In this document: positions 44,833 to 53,583 of the stretch, one piece after another
How the letters are laid out: every line of letters starts with the position of its first letter
Position numbering within the stretch: the first letter of the stretch is position 1
Origin: an uncultured Clostridia bacterium
Lineage (GTDB): Bacteria; Bacillota; Clostridia; Peptostreptococcales; Anaerovoracaceae
Length of the DNA: 64,000 nucleotides
Assembly: GCA_934255135.1 (NCBI GenBank)
Contig: CAKQMV010000001.1
Span: 1-64,000, forward strand
Direction: 5' to 3'
The notes under the pieces: generated by a model
The model's input: the letters and a program-made list of their open reading frames with translations, nothing else
Told to the model about the DNA's origin: nothing
Database searches by the model: none
Program-made: the position numbers and the translations under genes

Positions 44833-44867
44833 ATAGCATCATGTCAATTAATTGACAATGATGCTAT
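44833..44867. repeat. long palindrome overlapping the secG promoter
   Basis: ATAGCATCAT, then the perfect 14-base palindrome GTCAATTAATTGAC, one unpaired base, then ATGATGCTAT. No T-run follows on plus, so it is a poor terminator for tpiA; on minus it is followed by TTTT, but no gene reads into it from that side. Its right arm contains the TTGACA of the secG promoter, so an operator role is possible. Confidence 0.6.
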
Positions 44868-44881
44868 TGCTGTGATATCAT
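44852..44881 (+). promoter_or_regulatory. promoter of secG
   Basis: Consensus TTGACA (44852-44857), 18 bases, TATCAT (44876-44881), with a TG element one base before the -10. It lies 87 bases before the secG start. Confidence 0.6.
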
Positions 44882-44967
44882 AAAACATCGTGTAGAGCAT
44901 ATGTATTTAATAAATACATATGCCTTTATTAATGCAAACAATTAATTCAAATATATGGAGGTTTAGT

Positions 44968-45201
44968 ATGCATACAGCGTTAATGGTAGTTCTGCTTATT
45001 TCAAGTGTTATTCTAATCGTTAGTGTTCTTCTTCAGTCAAGCAACAGTGACGGTCTTTCAGGATCAATTGCAGGTGGAGCAGAGCAGCTTTTTGGTAAGA
45101 AGAAGAGCAAGGGATATGATGCACTTCTTTCTAAGGTAACAACAATCTGTTCAGTAGTTTACTTTGTTGTTGCACTCGTACTTGTAACAGTACTTAATTA
45201 A
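44968..45201 (+). CDS. secG: protein translocase subunit SecG
   Basis: Small membrane subunit of the SecYEG channel. The 77-residue sequence has two hydrophobic helices (about 3-20 and 53-75) separated by a Gly/Ser-rich loop with SNSDGLSGSIAGGAEQLFGKKK, the SecG hallmark. An in-frame start at 44920 exists, but the ATG at 44968 is preceded by TGGAGG and gives the standard length. Confidence 0.93.
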   Translation: MHTALMVVLLISSVILIVSVLLQSSNSDGLSGSIAGGAEQLFGKKKSKGYDALLSKVTTICSVVYFVVALVLVTVLN

Positions 45202-45270
45202 TTCAGTTTATAAAAATTTAGTTTTTATATAATAATCAATAGGGAGTTTTTCTTAGGAGGTTTTCAAACA

Positions 45271-47283
45271 ATGACTATGTATGCTGCGCCGATTTGTGCG
45301 CTAGTTGGTCTTGTAGTTGCTTTCGCTCTTGCTTCATGGGTAGGTAAGCAGGATGCAGGTAACGACAGGATGAAGGAGATTGCCGGCTTTATCAGAGAGG
45401 GAGCTATGGCATTCCTTAAGAGAGAGTACAAGACAATGGCTATTGTTATTGCTGTACTTTTCGTTGTAATCGGATTTGCAATCAGCTGGAAGGGTGCTGT
45501 TCTTTATGTATGCGGTGCACTTCTATCAGTACTTGCAGGATACTGCGGTATGACTGTTGCAACTAAGGGTAACGTTAGAACAGCAAGTGCTGCTATGAAC
45601 AGTGGTATGCCAAGAGCCCTCAAGGTTGCTTTCAGATCAGGAGCAGTTATGGGTCTGTGTGTTGCAGGTCTTGGACTTTTTGGTCTTGGTGCAATCTTCG
45701 TTGTACTCGACGTTGCTACAATTAATGAGATTATTACTTGCTTCGGACTTGGTGCTTCTTCAATGGCACTCTTTGGCCGTGTAGGTGGTGGTATCTACAC
45801 TAAGGCTGCTGACGTTGGAGCTGACCTTGTTGGTAAGGTTGAGGCTGGTATCCCTGAGGATGACCCACGTAACCCTGCTGTAATCGCAGATAACGTTGGA
45901 GACAACGTAGGTGACGTAGCTGGTATGGGATCTGACCTTTTCGAGTCATATGTAGGATCAATTATTTCAGCTGTAACTCTTGCTTCAGTTGCTGTTGCAA
46001 ATTCAACAATGGAGCAGACATTTACAGAGACTACAGCAGCACTTTTCCCACTTCTTATCGCAGCAGTTGGTATCATCGCTTCAATCATCGGTGTATTCTG
46101 CGTAAGAGGTTCAGAGAAGTCAAACCCTGCTAAGTCACTTAACATGGGTACTTACATCAGCTCAGCAATCGTTATCGTCGCTGCTGTATATATGAGTAAG
46201 TCAATGCTTCAGTCATACTCATACGCATTTGCAATCATCGCAGGTCTTCTCTGCGGAGTAATTATCGGACAGCTTACTGAGATCTATACTTCAGATAACT
46301 ACAAGTTCGTTAAGAGAATTGCTAACGAGTCACAGACTGGTTCAGCAACTACAATTATTTCAGGACTTGCAGTAGGAATGGAGTCAACAGTATGGCCAAT
46401 CCTCTTCATCTGCGTAGGCGTAATCGTAGCTTATCAGTTCGCAGGTCTTTATGGTATCGCTCTTGCAGCAGTAGGAATGCTTTCAACTACAGGAATGACA
46501 GTAGCGGTAGATGCTTATGGCCCTGTATCTGACAATGCTGGCGGAATCGCTGAGATGTCAGAGCTTCCTGATGATGTAAGAAACATCACAGATACTCTTG
46601 ATTCAGTAGGTAACACTACAGCTGCTATCGGTAAGGGATTCGCAATCGGTTCTGCTGCACTTACAGCACTTGGACTATTTGCATCATTTGCTGCAGCTGC
46701 TAACATTACAGATATTTCACTCACTGATCCAATGGTAATCGTTGGTCTCTTTGTTGGAGCAATGCTTCCATTCCTTTTCTCAGCTATGACAATGAGCTCA
46801 GTAGGAAAGGCTGCTAACCAGATGATCAATGAGGTTAGAAGACAGTTCCGTGAGGATAAGGGAATCATGGAAGGAACAGTTAAGCCTGACTATGCTAGAT
46901 GTGTAGACATCTCAACAGGTGCTGCTCTTCACGAGATGATCGCTCCTGGTATCCTTGCAATCGTTGCACCAGTAGCAGTTGGTATGCTTCTTGGAGTTGA
47001 GGCACTTGGCGGAATGCTTGGTGGAGCACTTTCATCAGGAGTTCTTCTTGCTATCATGATGTCAAACGCAGGTGGTGCATGGGATAACGCTAAGAAGTAC
47101 GTTGAGAGCGGAGTTCACGGCGGTAAGGGAAGCAGCACACATAAGGCTGCAGTTGTTGGAGATACAGTAGGAGATCCATTCAAGGATACTTCTGGTCCTT
47201 CAATCAACATTCTTATCAAGCTGATGACAATCGTTTCACTTGTATTCGCTCCACTCTTCGTACAGTTCGGTGGACTTATCTAA
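45271..47283 (+). CDS. hppA: K+-dependent membrane ion-translocating pyrophosphatase
   Basis: Couples pyrophosphate hydrolysis to H+ or Na+ export across the membrane. The 670-residue protein has about 16 helices. The substrate-binding signature DVGADLVGKVE (from residue 182) and the acidic DNVGDNVGDVAGMGSDLFESY are intact. The GNTTAA motif (447-452) has Ala451, where K+-independent enzymes have Lys, so this belongs to the K+-dependent class, which includes Na+ pumps. RBS TTAGGAGG. It is a single gene ended by a strong terminator. Confidence 0.95.
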   Translation: MTMYAAPICALVGLVVAFALASWVGKQDAGNDRMKEIAGFIREGAMAFLKREYKTMAIVIAVLFVVIGFAISWKGAVLYVCGALLSVLAGYCGMTVATKGNVRTASAAMNSGMPRALKVAFRSGAVMGLCVAGLGLFGLGAIFVVLDVATINEIITCFGLGASSMALFGRVGGGIYTKAADVGADLVGKVEAGIPEDDPRNPAVIADNVGDNVGDVAGMGSDLFESYVGSIISAVTLASVAVANSTMEQTFTETTAALFPLLIAAVGIIASIIGVFCVRGSEKSNPAKSLNMGTYISSAIVIVAAVYMSKSMLQSYSYAFAIIAGLLCGVIIGQLTEIYTSDNYKFVKRIANESQTGSATTIISGLAVGMESTVWPILFICVGVIVAYQFAGLYGIALAAVGMLSTTGMTVAVDAYGPVSDNAGGIAEMSELPDDVRNITDTLDSVGNTTAAIGKGFAIGSAALTALGLFASFAAAANITDISLTDPMVIVGLFVGAMLPFLFSAMTMSSVGKAANQMINEVRRQFREDKGIMEGTVKPDYARCVDISTGAALHEMIAPGILAIVAPVAVGMLLGVEALGGMLGGALSSGVLLAIMMSNAGGAWDNAKKYVESGVHGGKGSSTHKAAVVGDTVGDPFKDTSGPSINILIKLMTIVSLVFAPLFVQFGGLI

Positions 47284-47305
47284 TTGAAACAATAATTGTT
47301 TTATG

Positions 47306-47337
47306 AAAAGTAGACATGCAAGCATGTCTACTTTTTT
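47306..47337 (+). terminator. intrinsic terminator after hppA
   Basis: A 14-base stem AAAAGTAGACATGC/GCATGTCTACTTTT with a two-base loop in the linear repeat and a TTTTTT run. Confidence 0.85.
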
Positions 47338-47374
47338 ACTAGATGATACTTATTTTATTTAACGGAGGTGACAT

Positions 47375-48655
47375 ATGCAGTCATTTCATACTGAACATAT
47401 AGAACAGACTGAGAAGTACATACTTGTTGCCGTGTCGAAGGGTAAGGAAGAGGAAGCCTGGTCTTCACTTGACGAGCTTGGTGAGCTTGTTAGAACTGCC
47501 GGTGCCGAGGTTGCAGTAAAGGTGGTTCAGAATCTTGAACGCTTCGATAGAGCAACGTATGTAGGAAGCGGTAAAGCTATAGAGCTCAAGGAAATGGTTG
47601 AGCTATATGAGGCTGACGGAATCGTATGCGATGATGAGCTTTCACCTTCACAGTTTAGAAACCTTGGTAATGTAACCGAATGTAAGGTTATTGATAGAAC
47701 ACTCCTTATACTTGATATATTTGCAGCTCATGCGAAGACAAGAGAGGGTAAGATTCAGGTTGAGATTGCACAGCTAAGACACAGAGCATCAAGACTCACA
47801 GGCATGGGAGAAGCGATGTCAAGACTAGGTGCAGGAATCGGAACAAGAGGTCCTGGTGAGACAAAGCTTGAGACAGATCGAAGAGTTATCCAGAAGAGAA
47901 TTAAGCTTCTATCTGATGAAATAGAGGATATGAAGAGGGCAAGAGATACATCACGCAAAAAGAGACAGGAAAGCTCGACACCTACCGTTGCAATCGTGGG
48001 TTATACGAATGCAGGAAAGTCGACACTCCTTAACCTTGTGACCGAAGCGGAGGTTCTGTCAGAGAATAAGCTTTTTGCAACACTCGACCCGACAACGAGA
48101 CTTGCGGTACTTGAGAACGGAGAAGAGATTCTTTTGACAGACACCGTTGGATTTATCAACAAGCTGCCGCATCATCTTGTTGATGCGTTCAGAAGTACAC
48201 TCGAGGAAGCAAAATACGCGGATGTTATAATGCATGTCGTTGATGCTTCAAATCCGCAGAGGGATCTCCATTATGAGGTGGTTAACAGAACGCTTGAGGA
48301 TCTTGGTGTTGTTGGTAAGCCGGTGATTACGGTATGGAACAAGATTGACCTTGTGGAGGATTCCGGTGAAGAGAAGCCTGTTTTTGTGGACTTTAGCGCG
48401 GATGCATCGGTTGAGGTAAGTGCTCTGACAGGCAAGGGCATTGACGAGCTTCTTAAGGCTGTGATGGATGTTCTAAACGCCGGAAGAACTTATCTCGATG
48501 TTATTATCGGATATCAGGACACAGCGAACTTAAATCTTATAAGAAAGTACGGACAGCTCCTCTCAGAGACTTATGAGGGCGATGGAATACATGTTAAGGC
48601 ATATGTGCCGTCATCACTTGCACATCTTGCCGGTAAGAAAGGAAACGAAGAATAA
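47375..48655 (+). CDS. hflX: ribosome-associated GTPase HflX
   Basis: GTPase that splits or rescues stalled 70S ribosomes, notably after heat stress. The 426-residue chain has the N-terminal HflX domain (YVGSGKAIELKE, LSPSQFRNL), the glycine-rich GIGTRGPGETKLETDRR linker, and a G domain with GYTNAGKST, DTVGF and NKID. RBS ACGGAGGTG. The next gene begins directly after its stop. Confidence 0.95.
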   Translation: MQSFHTEHIEQTEKYILVAVSKGKEEEAWSSLDELGELVRTAGAEVAVKVVQNLERFDRATYVGSGKAIELKEMVELYEADGIVCDDELSPSQFRNLGNVTECKVIDRTLLILDIFAAHAKTREGKIQVEIAQLRHRASRLTGMGEAMSRLGAGIGTRGPGETKLETDRRVIQKRIKLLSDEIEDMKRARDTSRKKRQESSTPTVAIVGYTNAGKSTLLNLVTEAEVLSENKLFATLDPTTRLAVLENGEEILLTDTVGFINKLPHHLVDAFRSTLEEAKYADVIMHVVDASNPQRDLHYEVVNRTLEDLGVVGKPVITVWNKIDLVEDSGEEKPVFVDFSADASVEVSALTGKGIDELLKAVMDVLNAGRTYLDVIIGYQDTANLNLIRKYGQLLSETYEGDGIHVKAYVPSSLAHLAGKKGNEE

Positions 48656-50242
48656 ATGATAGATGTAATAAACGTAAGTGTAAATTTCAGCGGAGAGCCA
48701 CTGTTTAAGAATGTTGACCTGAAGTTCACTCCGGGTAACTGCTACGGTGTAATTGGAGCTAACGGAGCTGGAAAGTCAACTTTTCTCAGAGTGCTTTCAG
48801 GCGACCTTGAGCCGACTACGGGTTCAGTAAATATCAAGAAGGGTGTAAGAATGTCGGTTCTTAAGCAGGACCACTTCGCATATGATGAGTACACTGTTCT
48901 CGATACTGTAATCATGGGTAACCAGAGACTTTACGACGTAATGAAGGAGAAGGATGCCATCTACATGAAGGATGAGTTCACTGAGGAGGACGGGATCAGG
49001 GCTGCAGAGCTTGAAGGTGAGTTCGCCGAGATGGACGGATGGGAGGCTGAATCTGATGTCAGCAAGCTTATTCAGGGTCTTGGACTTTCAAACGAGATTC
49101 TTTATGAACAGATGAGCTCACTTACAGGTAAGGAGAAGGTTAAGGTTCTTCTTGCGCAGGCGCTTTTTGGTAATCCTGGAATTATTCTCCTCGACGAGCC
49201 TACTAACCACCTTGATGTTAAGGCTATTAACTGGCTTGAGGACTTCCTTATGGACTACATGGGTACAGTTATCGTTGTTTCCCACGACAGACACTTCCTT
49301 AATACTGTCTGCACTAATATTGTTGATGTTGACTACGGCAAGATTAAGATGTTCGTAGGTAATTATGAGTTCTGGTATGAGTCATCACAGATGGTTCAGA
49401 AGATGGTTAGAGATCAGAACAAGAAGAACGAGGAGAAAATCAAGGAGCTCCAGCAATTCATCCAGAGATTCTCTGCTAACAAGTCAAAGTCTAAGCAGGC
49501 TACTTCAAGAAGAAAGCTTCTTGATAAGCTTACAGTAGAGGAGCTTCCAACTTCATCAAGAAGATATCCTTTTGTAGGCTTTACAATGGACAGAGAGGCA
49601 GGAAAGGATATACTTACAGTAGAGGGAATCAGCAAGACTATCGATGGAGTTAAGGTTCTTGACAATATTTCATTTATGGTTAACAAGGGCGATAAGATTG
49701 CGCTTGTTGGTGAAAATGAAATCGCTAACACTACTCTGTTCAAGATTCTTATGGGTGAGATGGAACCAGATGAAGGTAGCTTCAAGTGGGGTGTTACAAT
49801 CTCAACTTCTTACTTCCCAATGGATAACTCAGAGTACTTTAACGACTGCCACCTCAATATGATTGACTGGCTGAGTCAGTATACACAGGAGACAACAGAG
49901 ACATTTATGAGAAGTTTCCTCGGAAAGATGCTTTTCTCAGGTGATGATGTATACAAGGAGGTTAATGTACTTTCAGGAGGAGAGAAGGTAAGATGCATGC
50001 TTTCAAGAATGATGCTCTTCGGATCAAACTTTCTTCTTCTTGATCAACCAACTAACCATCTTGATCTTGAGTCAATCACAGCTGTTAATGACGGACTGAC
50101 AGCGTTCAAGGGCAATATCATTTTTGCCTCACATGACCACGAGTTTATCAACACAATCGCGAACAGAATCATGGAGATTGACAAGGACGGACAGCTTACA
50201 GATAAGCTTTGTACTTATGATGAGTATATCGAACAGGAATAG
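48656..50242 (+). CDS. ABC-F family ATPase (YkpA/YbiT-like) with degenerate second ATP site
   Basis: Soluble ribosome-acting ABC-F protein with two ATPase domains and no membrane part, 528 aa. Domain 1 is intact: GANGAGKST at 34-42, ABC signature-like LTGKEKVKVLLAQAL, and LLDEPTNHLD. The inter-domain linker is about 245-300. In domain 2 the Walker A reads GENEIANTT, with Asn358 in place of Lys, and Walker B reads LLDQPTNHLD, with Gln464 in place of the catalytic Glu; the signature LSGGEK is kept. The second site may bind but not turn over ATP. It is adjacent to hflX, another ribosome factor. Confidence 0.9.
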   Translation: MIDVINVSVNFSGEPLFKNVDLKFTPGNCYGVIGANGAGKSTFLRVLSGDLEPTTGSVNIKKGVRMSVLKQDHFAYDEYTVLDTVIMGNQRLYDVMKEKDAIYMKDEFTEEDGIRAAELEGEFAEMDGWEAESDVSKLIQGLGLSNEILYEQMSSLTGKEKVKVLLAQALFGNPGIILLDEPTNHLDVKAINWLEDFLMDYMGTVIVVSHDRHFLNTVCTNIVDVDYGKIKMFVGNYEFWYESSQMVQKMVRDQNKKNEEKIKELQQFIQRFSANKSKSKQATSRRKLLDKLTVEELPTSSRRYPFVGFTMDREAGKDILTVEGISKTIDGVKVLDNISFMVNKGDKIALVGENEIANTTLFKILMGEMEPDEGSFKWGVTISTSYFPMDNSEYFNDCHLNMIDWLSQYTQETTETFMRSFLGKMLFSGDDVYKEVNVLSGGEKVRCMLSRMMLFGSNFLLLDQPTNHLDLESITAVNDGLTAFKGNIIFASHDHEFINTIANRIMEIDKDGQLTDKLCTYDEYIEQE

Positions 50243-50302
50243 TTCTGAGCGAAAATACTTCACCTATGTGCAAAATGCAGTAATACCTAAGGGGATTAAA
50301 CT

Positions 50303-51196
50303 ATGGAGAAACTAATTGTAATTACTGGCACAAATGCTTCGGGCAAAAGTGGTCTCGGCATCAGACTGGCATCCCGCTACGGTACTGAGATTGTTTCGGC
50401 CGATTCAAGACAGGTGTTTAAGGGGCTGGATCTTGGTTCTGGAAAGGTTACGCCAGATGAGATGAATGGGGTGCCGCATCATCTGATTGATGTTGCAGAG
50501 CCTAATGATTATTACTCACTTCTTGATTTCCAGACTCAGGCTTACGAGGCAATTGATGATATTGCTTCACGTGGCATGGTTCCGATGCTTGTTGGTGGTA
50601 CAGGACTTTATATTAATTCTGTAGTAGACGGTTACGATATTCGTAAAGAGAACCTGGATCCCGTAATTCGTGAGAAGGTATCTGCTATGACTATAGGGGA
50701 GCATATTGAGTTTCTTAAGGAAAGAATGCCGGGGATGCTCGAAGGAATTGATCTTAGAAATAAGAGAAGACTTGAACGTGCATGCGAGAGAGTAATTACG
50801 GGAAACACCGAGCCGCGTGAGAATAAGCCGAGATATGAGACACTTGTAATCGGAGTAACGTGGCCACGTGAGGTTCTCTATGAGAGAATACGCGAGAGAC
50901 TCGACAGAAGGCTTGATCAGGGAATGATAGAAGAGGTTCAGAAGCTTAAGGAAGAGGGCGCGACAGATGATTTTTTGCATGCTCTCGGACTCGAATACAG
51001 ATACATCAACATGTATCTGAACGGACAGTTTAAGAGCTTCGACGAGTTCTATAACAAGCTTTTTATGGAAATCAGACATCTTGCCAAGGAGCAGATGACT
51101 TGGTTCAGAAAGAGGACGGATATTCACTGGATTGATATGCAGGGGAATCCGGATGAGGAAGCAGCTAAGCTGATTGATGAGTTTCTAGAGAAGTAA
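50303..51196 (+). CDS. miaA: tRNA dimethylallyltransferase
   Basis: Adds the dimethylallyl group to A37 of tRNAs reading UNN codons, the step before MiaB. The 297-residue sequence has the P-loop GTNASGKSG at 8-16, SADSRQVFKGLDLGSGKV, and GGTGLYINSVVDG. RBS AAGGGG. Followed by a terminator. Confidence 0.95.
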   Translation: MEKLIVITGTNASGKSGLGIRLASRYGTEIVSADSRQVFKGLDLGSGKVTPDEMNGVPHHLIDVAEPNDYYSLLDFQTQAYEAIDDIASRGMVPMLVGGTGLYINSVVDGYDIRKENLDPVIREKVSAMTIGEHIEFLKERMPGMLEGIDLRNKRRLERACERVITGNTEPRENKPRYETLVIGVTWPREVLYERIRERLDRRLDQGMIEEVQKLKEEGATDDFLHALGLEYRYINMYLNGQFKSFDEFYNKLFMEIRHLAKEQMTWFRKRTDIHWIDMQGNPDEEAAKLIDEFLEK

Positions 51197-51208
51197 GTTT
51201 GTAATTGG

Positions 51209-51240
51209 AGCACAGCATCTTTACGGTGTTGTGCTTTCTT
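51209..51240 (+). terminator. intrinsic terminator after miaA
   Basis: AGCACAGCA pairs with TGTTGTGCT (one G-T pair) and is followed by TTCTTT. It separates the core block from the accessory stretch to the right. Confidence 0.7.
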
Positions 51241-51353
51241 TATAACAGTATCGGCAAAATATATTTAGATATAACATGAGTATGTTGTAGATGCTGCCGA
51301 TAAAATGATATAATTATGTAAGTGTTATTGACAGATTTTTACGGAGGAGAGAG

Positions 51354-52244
51354 ATGAAGTATCTTTTGGCTTCTGATATAGCGAAGAAGTGGAATGTATC
51401 TGAGCGAAGTGTCAGAAATTACTGTGCACAGGATAGAGTTCCTGGTGCATATCTTAACGGCAAGACCTGGAATATACCTGAGGATGCGACGAAGCCGGAA
51501 CGTTCCAACGGCAAGAAAGAGAAGAAGCCTACGCTTCTCGATATTTTGCAAGAAGAGAAAGCCAGTAAATATTCAGGTGGAATATATCATAAGACACAGA
51601 TTGAACTTACATATAATTCGAATCATATTGAAGGAAGCCGCCTGACTCATGATCAGACCCGATATATTTTTGAAACTAATACTATAGGTATTGACGACTC
51701 GATTGTTAATGTTGATGATGTAATTGAGACTTCAAATCATTTCCGCTGTATTGATATGATTATTGATAACGCAAGAGCAAGTCTTACGGAGAATTTTATC
51801 AAGAAACTGCATCTGACATTGAAGAGCAGTGCCAGTGATTCAAGAAAAGACTGGTTTGCTGTTGGGGAATACAAGAAGTTTCCTAATGAGGTGGGTGGTA
51901 TAGAAACAGCGCTTCCTGAAGATGTTTCATCTAGGATGAAGGCATTACTTGCTGAATATAGGCTTAAGGAAGATAAGTCGTTTGATGATATTCTGGATTT
52001 TCACGTTAAATTTGAGAGAATACATCCGTTTCAGGATGGAAATGGGCGTGTTGGAAGGCTGATTATGTTTAAGGAATGTCTTAAATACAATATTGTTCCA
52101 TTTATTATCGATGAGGATTTAAAGCTGTTTTATTATCGTGGATTAAGTGAATGGAATCGTGAAAGGGGATTTCTTAGAGATACTTGTTTAGCTGCACAGG
52201 ATAAATATAAGGTTTATCTGGACTATTTTAGGATTGAGTATTAA
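51354..52244 (+). CDS. class II Fic protein with N-terminal helix-turn-helix
   Basis: Fic enzymes usually transfer AMP from ATP to protein hydroxyl groups. The 296-residue chain has a helix-turn-helix-like N-terminus (about 1-45; LASDIAKKWNVSERSVRNYC), an autoinhibitory motif S-x3-E-G at 89-94 (SNHIEG) placed before the Fic fold, which defines class II, and the full catalytic motif HPFQDGNGRVGR at 224-235. The target is unknown. It has a good RBS (ACGGAGGAGAG). The 18-base spacing to the next gene suggests a shared transcript. Confidence 0.88.
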   Translation: MKYLLASDIAKKWNVSERSVRNYCAQDRVPGAYLNGKTWNIPEDATKPERSNGKKEKKPTLLDILQEEKASKYSGGIYHKTQIELTYNSNHIEGSRLTHDQTRYIFETNTIGIDDSIVNVDDVIETSNHFRCIDMIIDNARASLTENFIKKLHLTLKSSASDSRKDWFAVGEYKKFPNEVGGIETALPEDVSSRMKALLAEYRLKEDKSFDDILDFHVKFERIHPFQDGNGRVGRLIMFKECLKYNIVPFIIDEDLKLFYYRGLSEWNRERGFLRDTCLAAQDKYKVYLDYFRIEY

Positions 52245-52262
52245 TGATTTGGGTGAAATCAA

Positions 52263-52796
52263 ATGGCAAAGAATTTTAAACTATCGGCGATGCTGTCACT
52301 AATTCTAACAATCATTATTGTTGCTTTATATAATAAGCTGTGTAATGGGATTCTGCTTTCAGTTGCCATTACCATAGGAACAATCTCTTACCACCTTGTG
52401 ATGCGTTTAATTGTAGGAACTGTATTTCAACTTACGATACATAATGAGGCTGATTTAAATAAACGGTGGTATAGGGTCGGTAAACGGGAGTTAGCGATAT
52501 ACGATAAGATAAACGTAAAGAAGTGGAAGAAGAGAATGCCGACATATGACAATAGTGCTTTTGACCCTAAGAAGCACTCCTGGGATGAGATTGCGCAGGC
52601 GATGTGTCAGGCTGAGCTTGTCCATGAGGTGATTATCATGATGAGCTTTCTGCCGATTATAGAGGGCATCTGGTTCGGTGATTATCTGATCTTTGTGATT
52701 ACTTCTGTTCTGGCGGCAGGATGTGATCTGGTTTTTGTGATGATGCAGAGATATAACAGACAGAGGATAATGAAGCTTATGAAGCGCAGAAGTTAG
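52263..52796 (+). CDS. membrane protein, possibly CrtO-like (diaponeurosporenoate acyltransferase family)
   Basis: A 177-residue protein with two N-terminal helices (about 8-55) and two C-terminal helices (about 122-160). The central KKWKKRMPTYDNSAFDPKK and the later AELVHE recall the glycosyl-diaponeurosporenoate acyltransferase (CrtO-like) family, but there are no carotenoid genes nearby and the match is from memory only. It may simply be an uncharacterised relative. It is cotranscribed with the Fic gene on spacing. Confidence 0.5.
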   Translation: MAKNFKLSAMLSLILTIIIVALYNKLCNGILLSVAITIGTISYHLVMRLIVGTVFQLTIHNEADLNKRWYRVGKRELAIYDKINVKKWKKRMPTYDNSAFDPKKHSWDEIAQAMCQAELVHEVIIMMSFLPIIEGIWFGDYLIFVITSVLAAGCDLVFVMMQRYNRQRIMKLMKRRS

Positions 52797-52814
52797 TAAA
52801 CAGTAACAAGATAA

Positions 52815-52846
52815 AAGGCCTGTGCTCCAAAACGGAACACAGACCT
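52815..52846. terminator. terminator between the CrtO-like and TetR genes
   Basis: An interrupted stem (AAGG..CTGTG..TCC with GGA..CACAG..CCTT) followed by CGTTTTA on plus; on minus the stem is followed by TTATC. It fits a shared terminator for the convergent genes. Confidence 0.55.
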
Positions 52847-52865
52847 TCGTTTTATGCCAAAAGTA

Positions 52866-53429
52866 TTATGCTCTCTGACCGATGCTCCAGTGGACGAGAT
52901 CATCGAGGATCCATCCGAAATGTTCAGTGTACTTATCGACATCAGGTGTCGGCTGTAAATAATTGAATTTAAGAAAATATCCAGCTAGTGCGAATCGGCA
53001 GAATTCTGCGATAGATTTAATTTCTTCATCAGAAAGATGGTTGCCAGCAGCAATTGATTGCTCTTTGACATATTTGCTTATTGAATCCTCTGTCTTAATG
53101 AAGAAATAATACTCAAGCCGTTCCTTAGATAGAGCGGAGAGGATATGATTAACAATCTTAGGGTTATCCTTGCATGCATGAAAGATGGCTTTCAGCTCTG
53201 ACTTTATATCAGTTGCGTCATCGAGGCTATCAACAATCTTATCTTTTTCAAATTGTATCCACGCATCGAGCAACTCATATATATCCTGGAAATGATAATA
53301 GAAGGTGTTATGACTTATTTCACACCTTTCAACAAGAGATAGCACAGTAATCTTGTCAAAGGGCATTTCTTCAATCATCTCACCAAAGGTTCGCATGATT
53401 GTTTTCATTGTTAACATAGACATAGACAA
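52866..53429 (-). CDS. TetR/AcrR family regulator
   Basis: A 187-residue regulator with an N-terminal TetR-type helix-turn-helix (about 12-55; PFDKITVLSLVERCEISHNTFYYHF) and a C-terminal helical ligand domain of the type found in DhaS-like regulators (TetR_C_8). The first ATG has AGGAGGAATTG upstream. A -10 box and an inverted repeat lie just upstream, consistent with autoregulation. The nearby MFS transporter is a plausible target. Confidence 0.85.
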   Translation of the reverse strand: MSMSMLTMKTIMRTFGEMIEEMPFDKITVLSLVERCEISHNTFYYHFQDIYELLDAWIQFEKDKIVDSLDDATDIKSELKAIFHACKDNPKIVNHILSALSKERLEYYFFIKTEDSISKYVKEQSIAAGNHLSDEEIKSIAEFCRFALAGYFLKFNYLQPTPDVDKYTEHFGWILDDLVHWSIGQRA

Positions 53430-53461
53430 TTCCTCCTAATTCAGCCAGTTTTTACGCTGTT

Positions 53462-53512
53462 ATTATAGGATATGCCTATTTCAGAAATTTGTCCATATTT
53501 AAATAGGGCATA
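53462..53512. promoter_or_regulatory. TetR gene promoter and inverted-repeat operator candidate
   Basis: On minus, a TATAAT (complement of 53462-53467) lies 33 bases before the TetR start. Immediately upstream, TATGCCTATTT (53471-53481) and AAATAGGGCATA (53501-53512) form an inverted repeat with a 19-base spacer. This could be a binding site for the regulator itself. Confidence 0.4.
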
Positions 53513-53513
53513 G

Positions 53514-53564
53514 AAAAACTCCCTGCCTGTATAGAGGTTCTTCGGTCTCTATATAAGCAGGGAG
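53514..53564 (-). terminator. terminator of the 51-aa gene
   Basis: CTCCCTGC pairs with GCAGGGAG, and inside it ATAGAG pairs with CTCTAT. On the minus strand the stem is followed by TTTTTC. It lies 20 bases after the stop of the 51-aa gene. Confidence 0.7.
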
Positions 53565-53583
53565 CTTTCTATTAAATTAATCA

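Noticed and set aside
44833..44867. Palindrome after tpiA as a simple plus-strand terminator
   Set aside because: No T-run follows it on the plus strand; it overlaps a strong promoter, so it is listed as a repeat with possible operator function.
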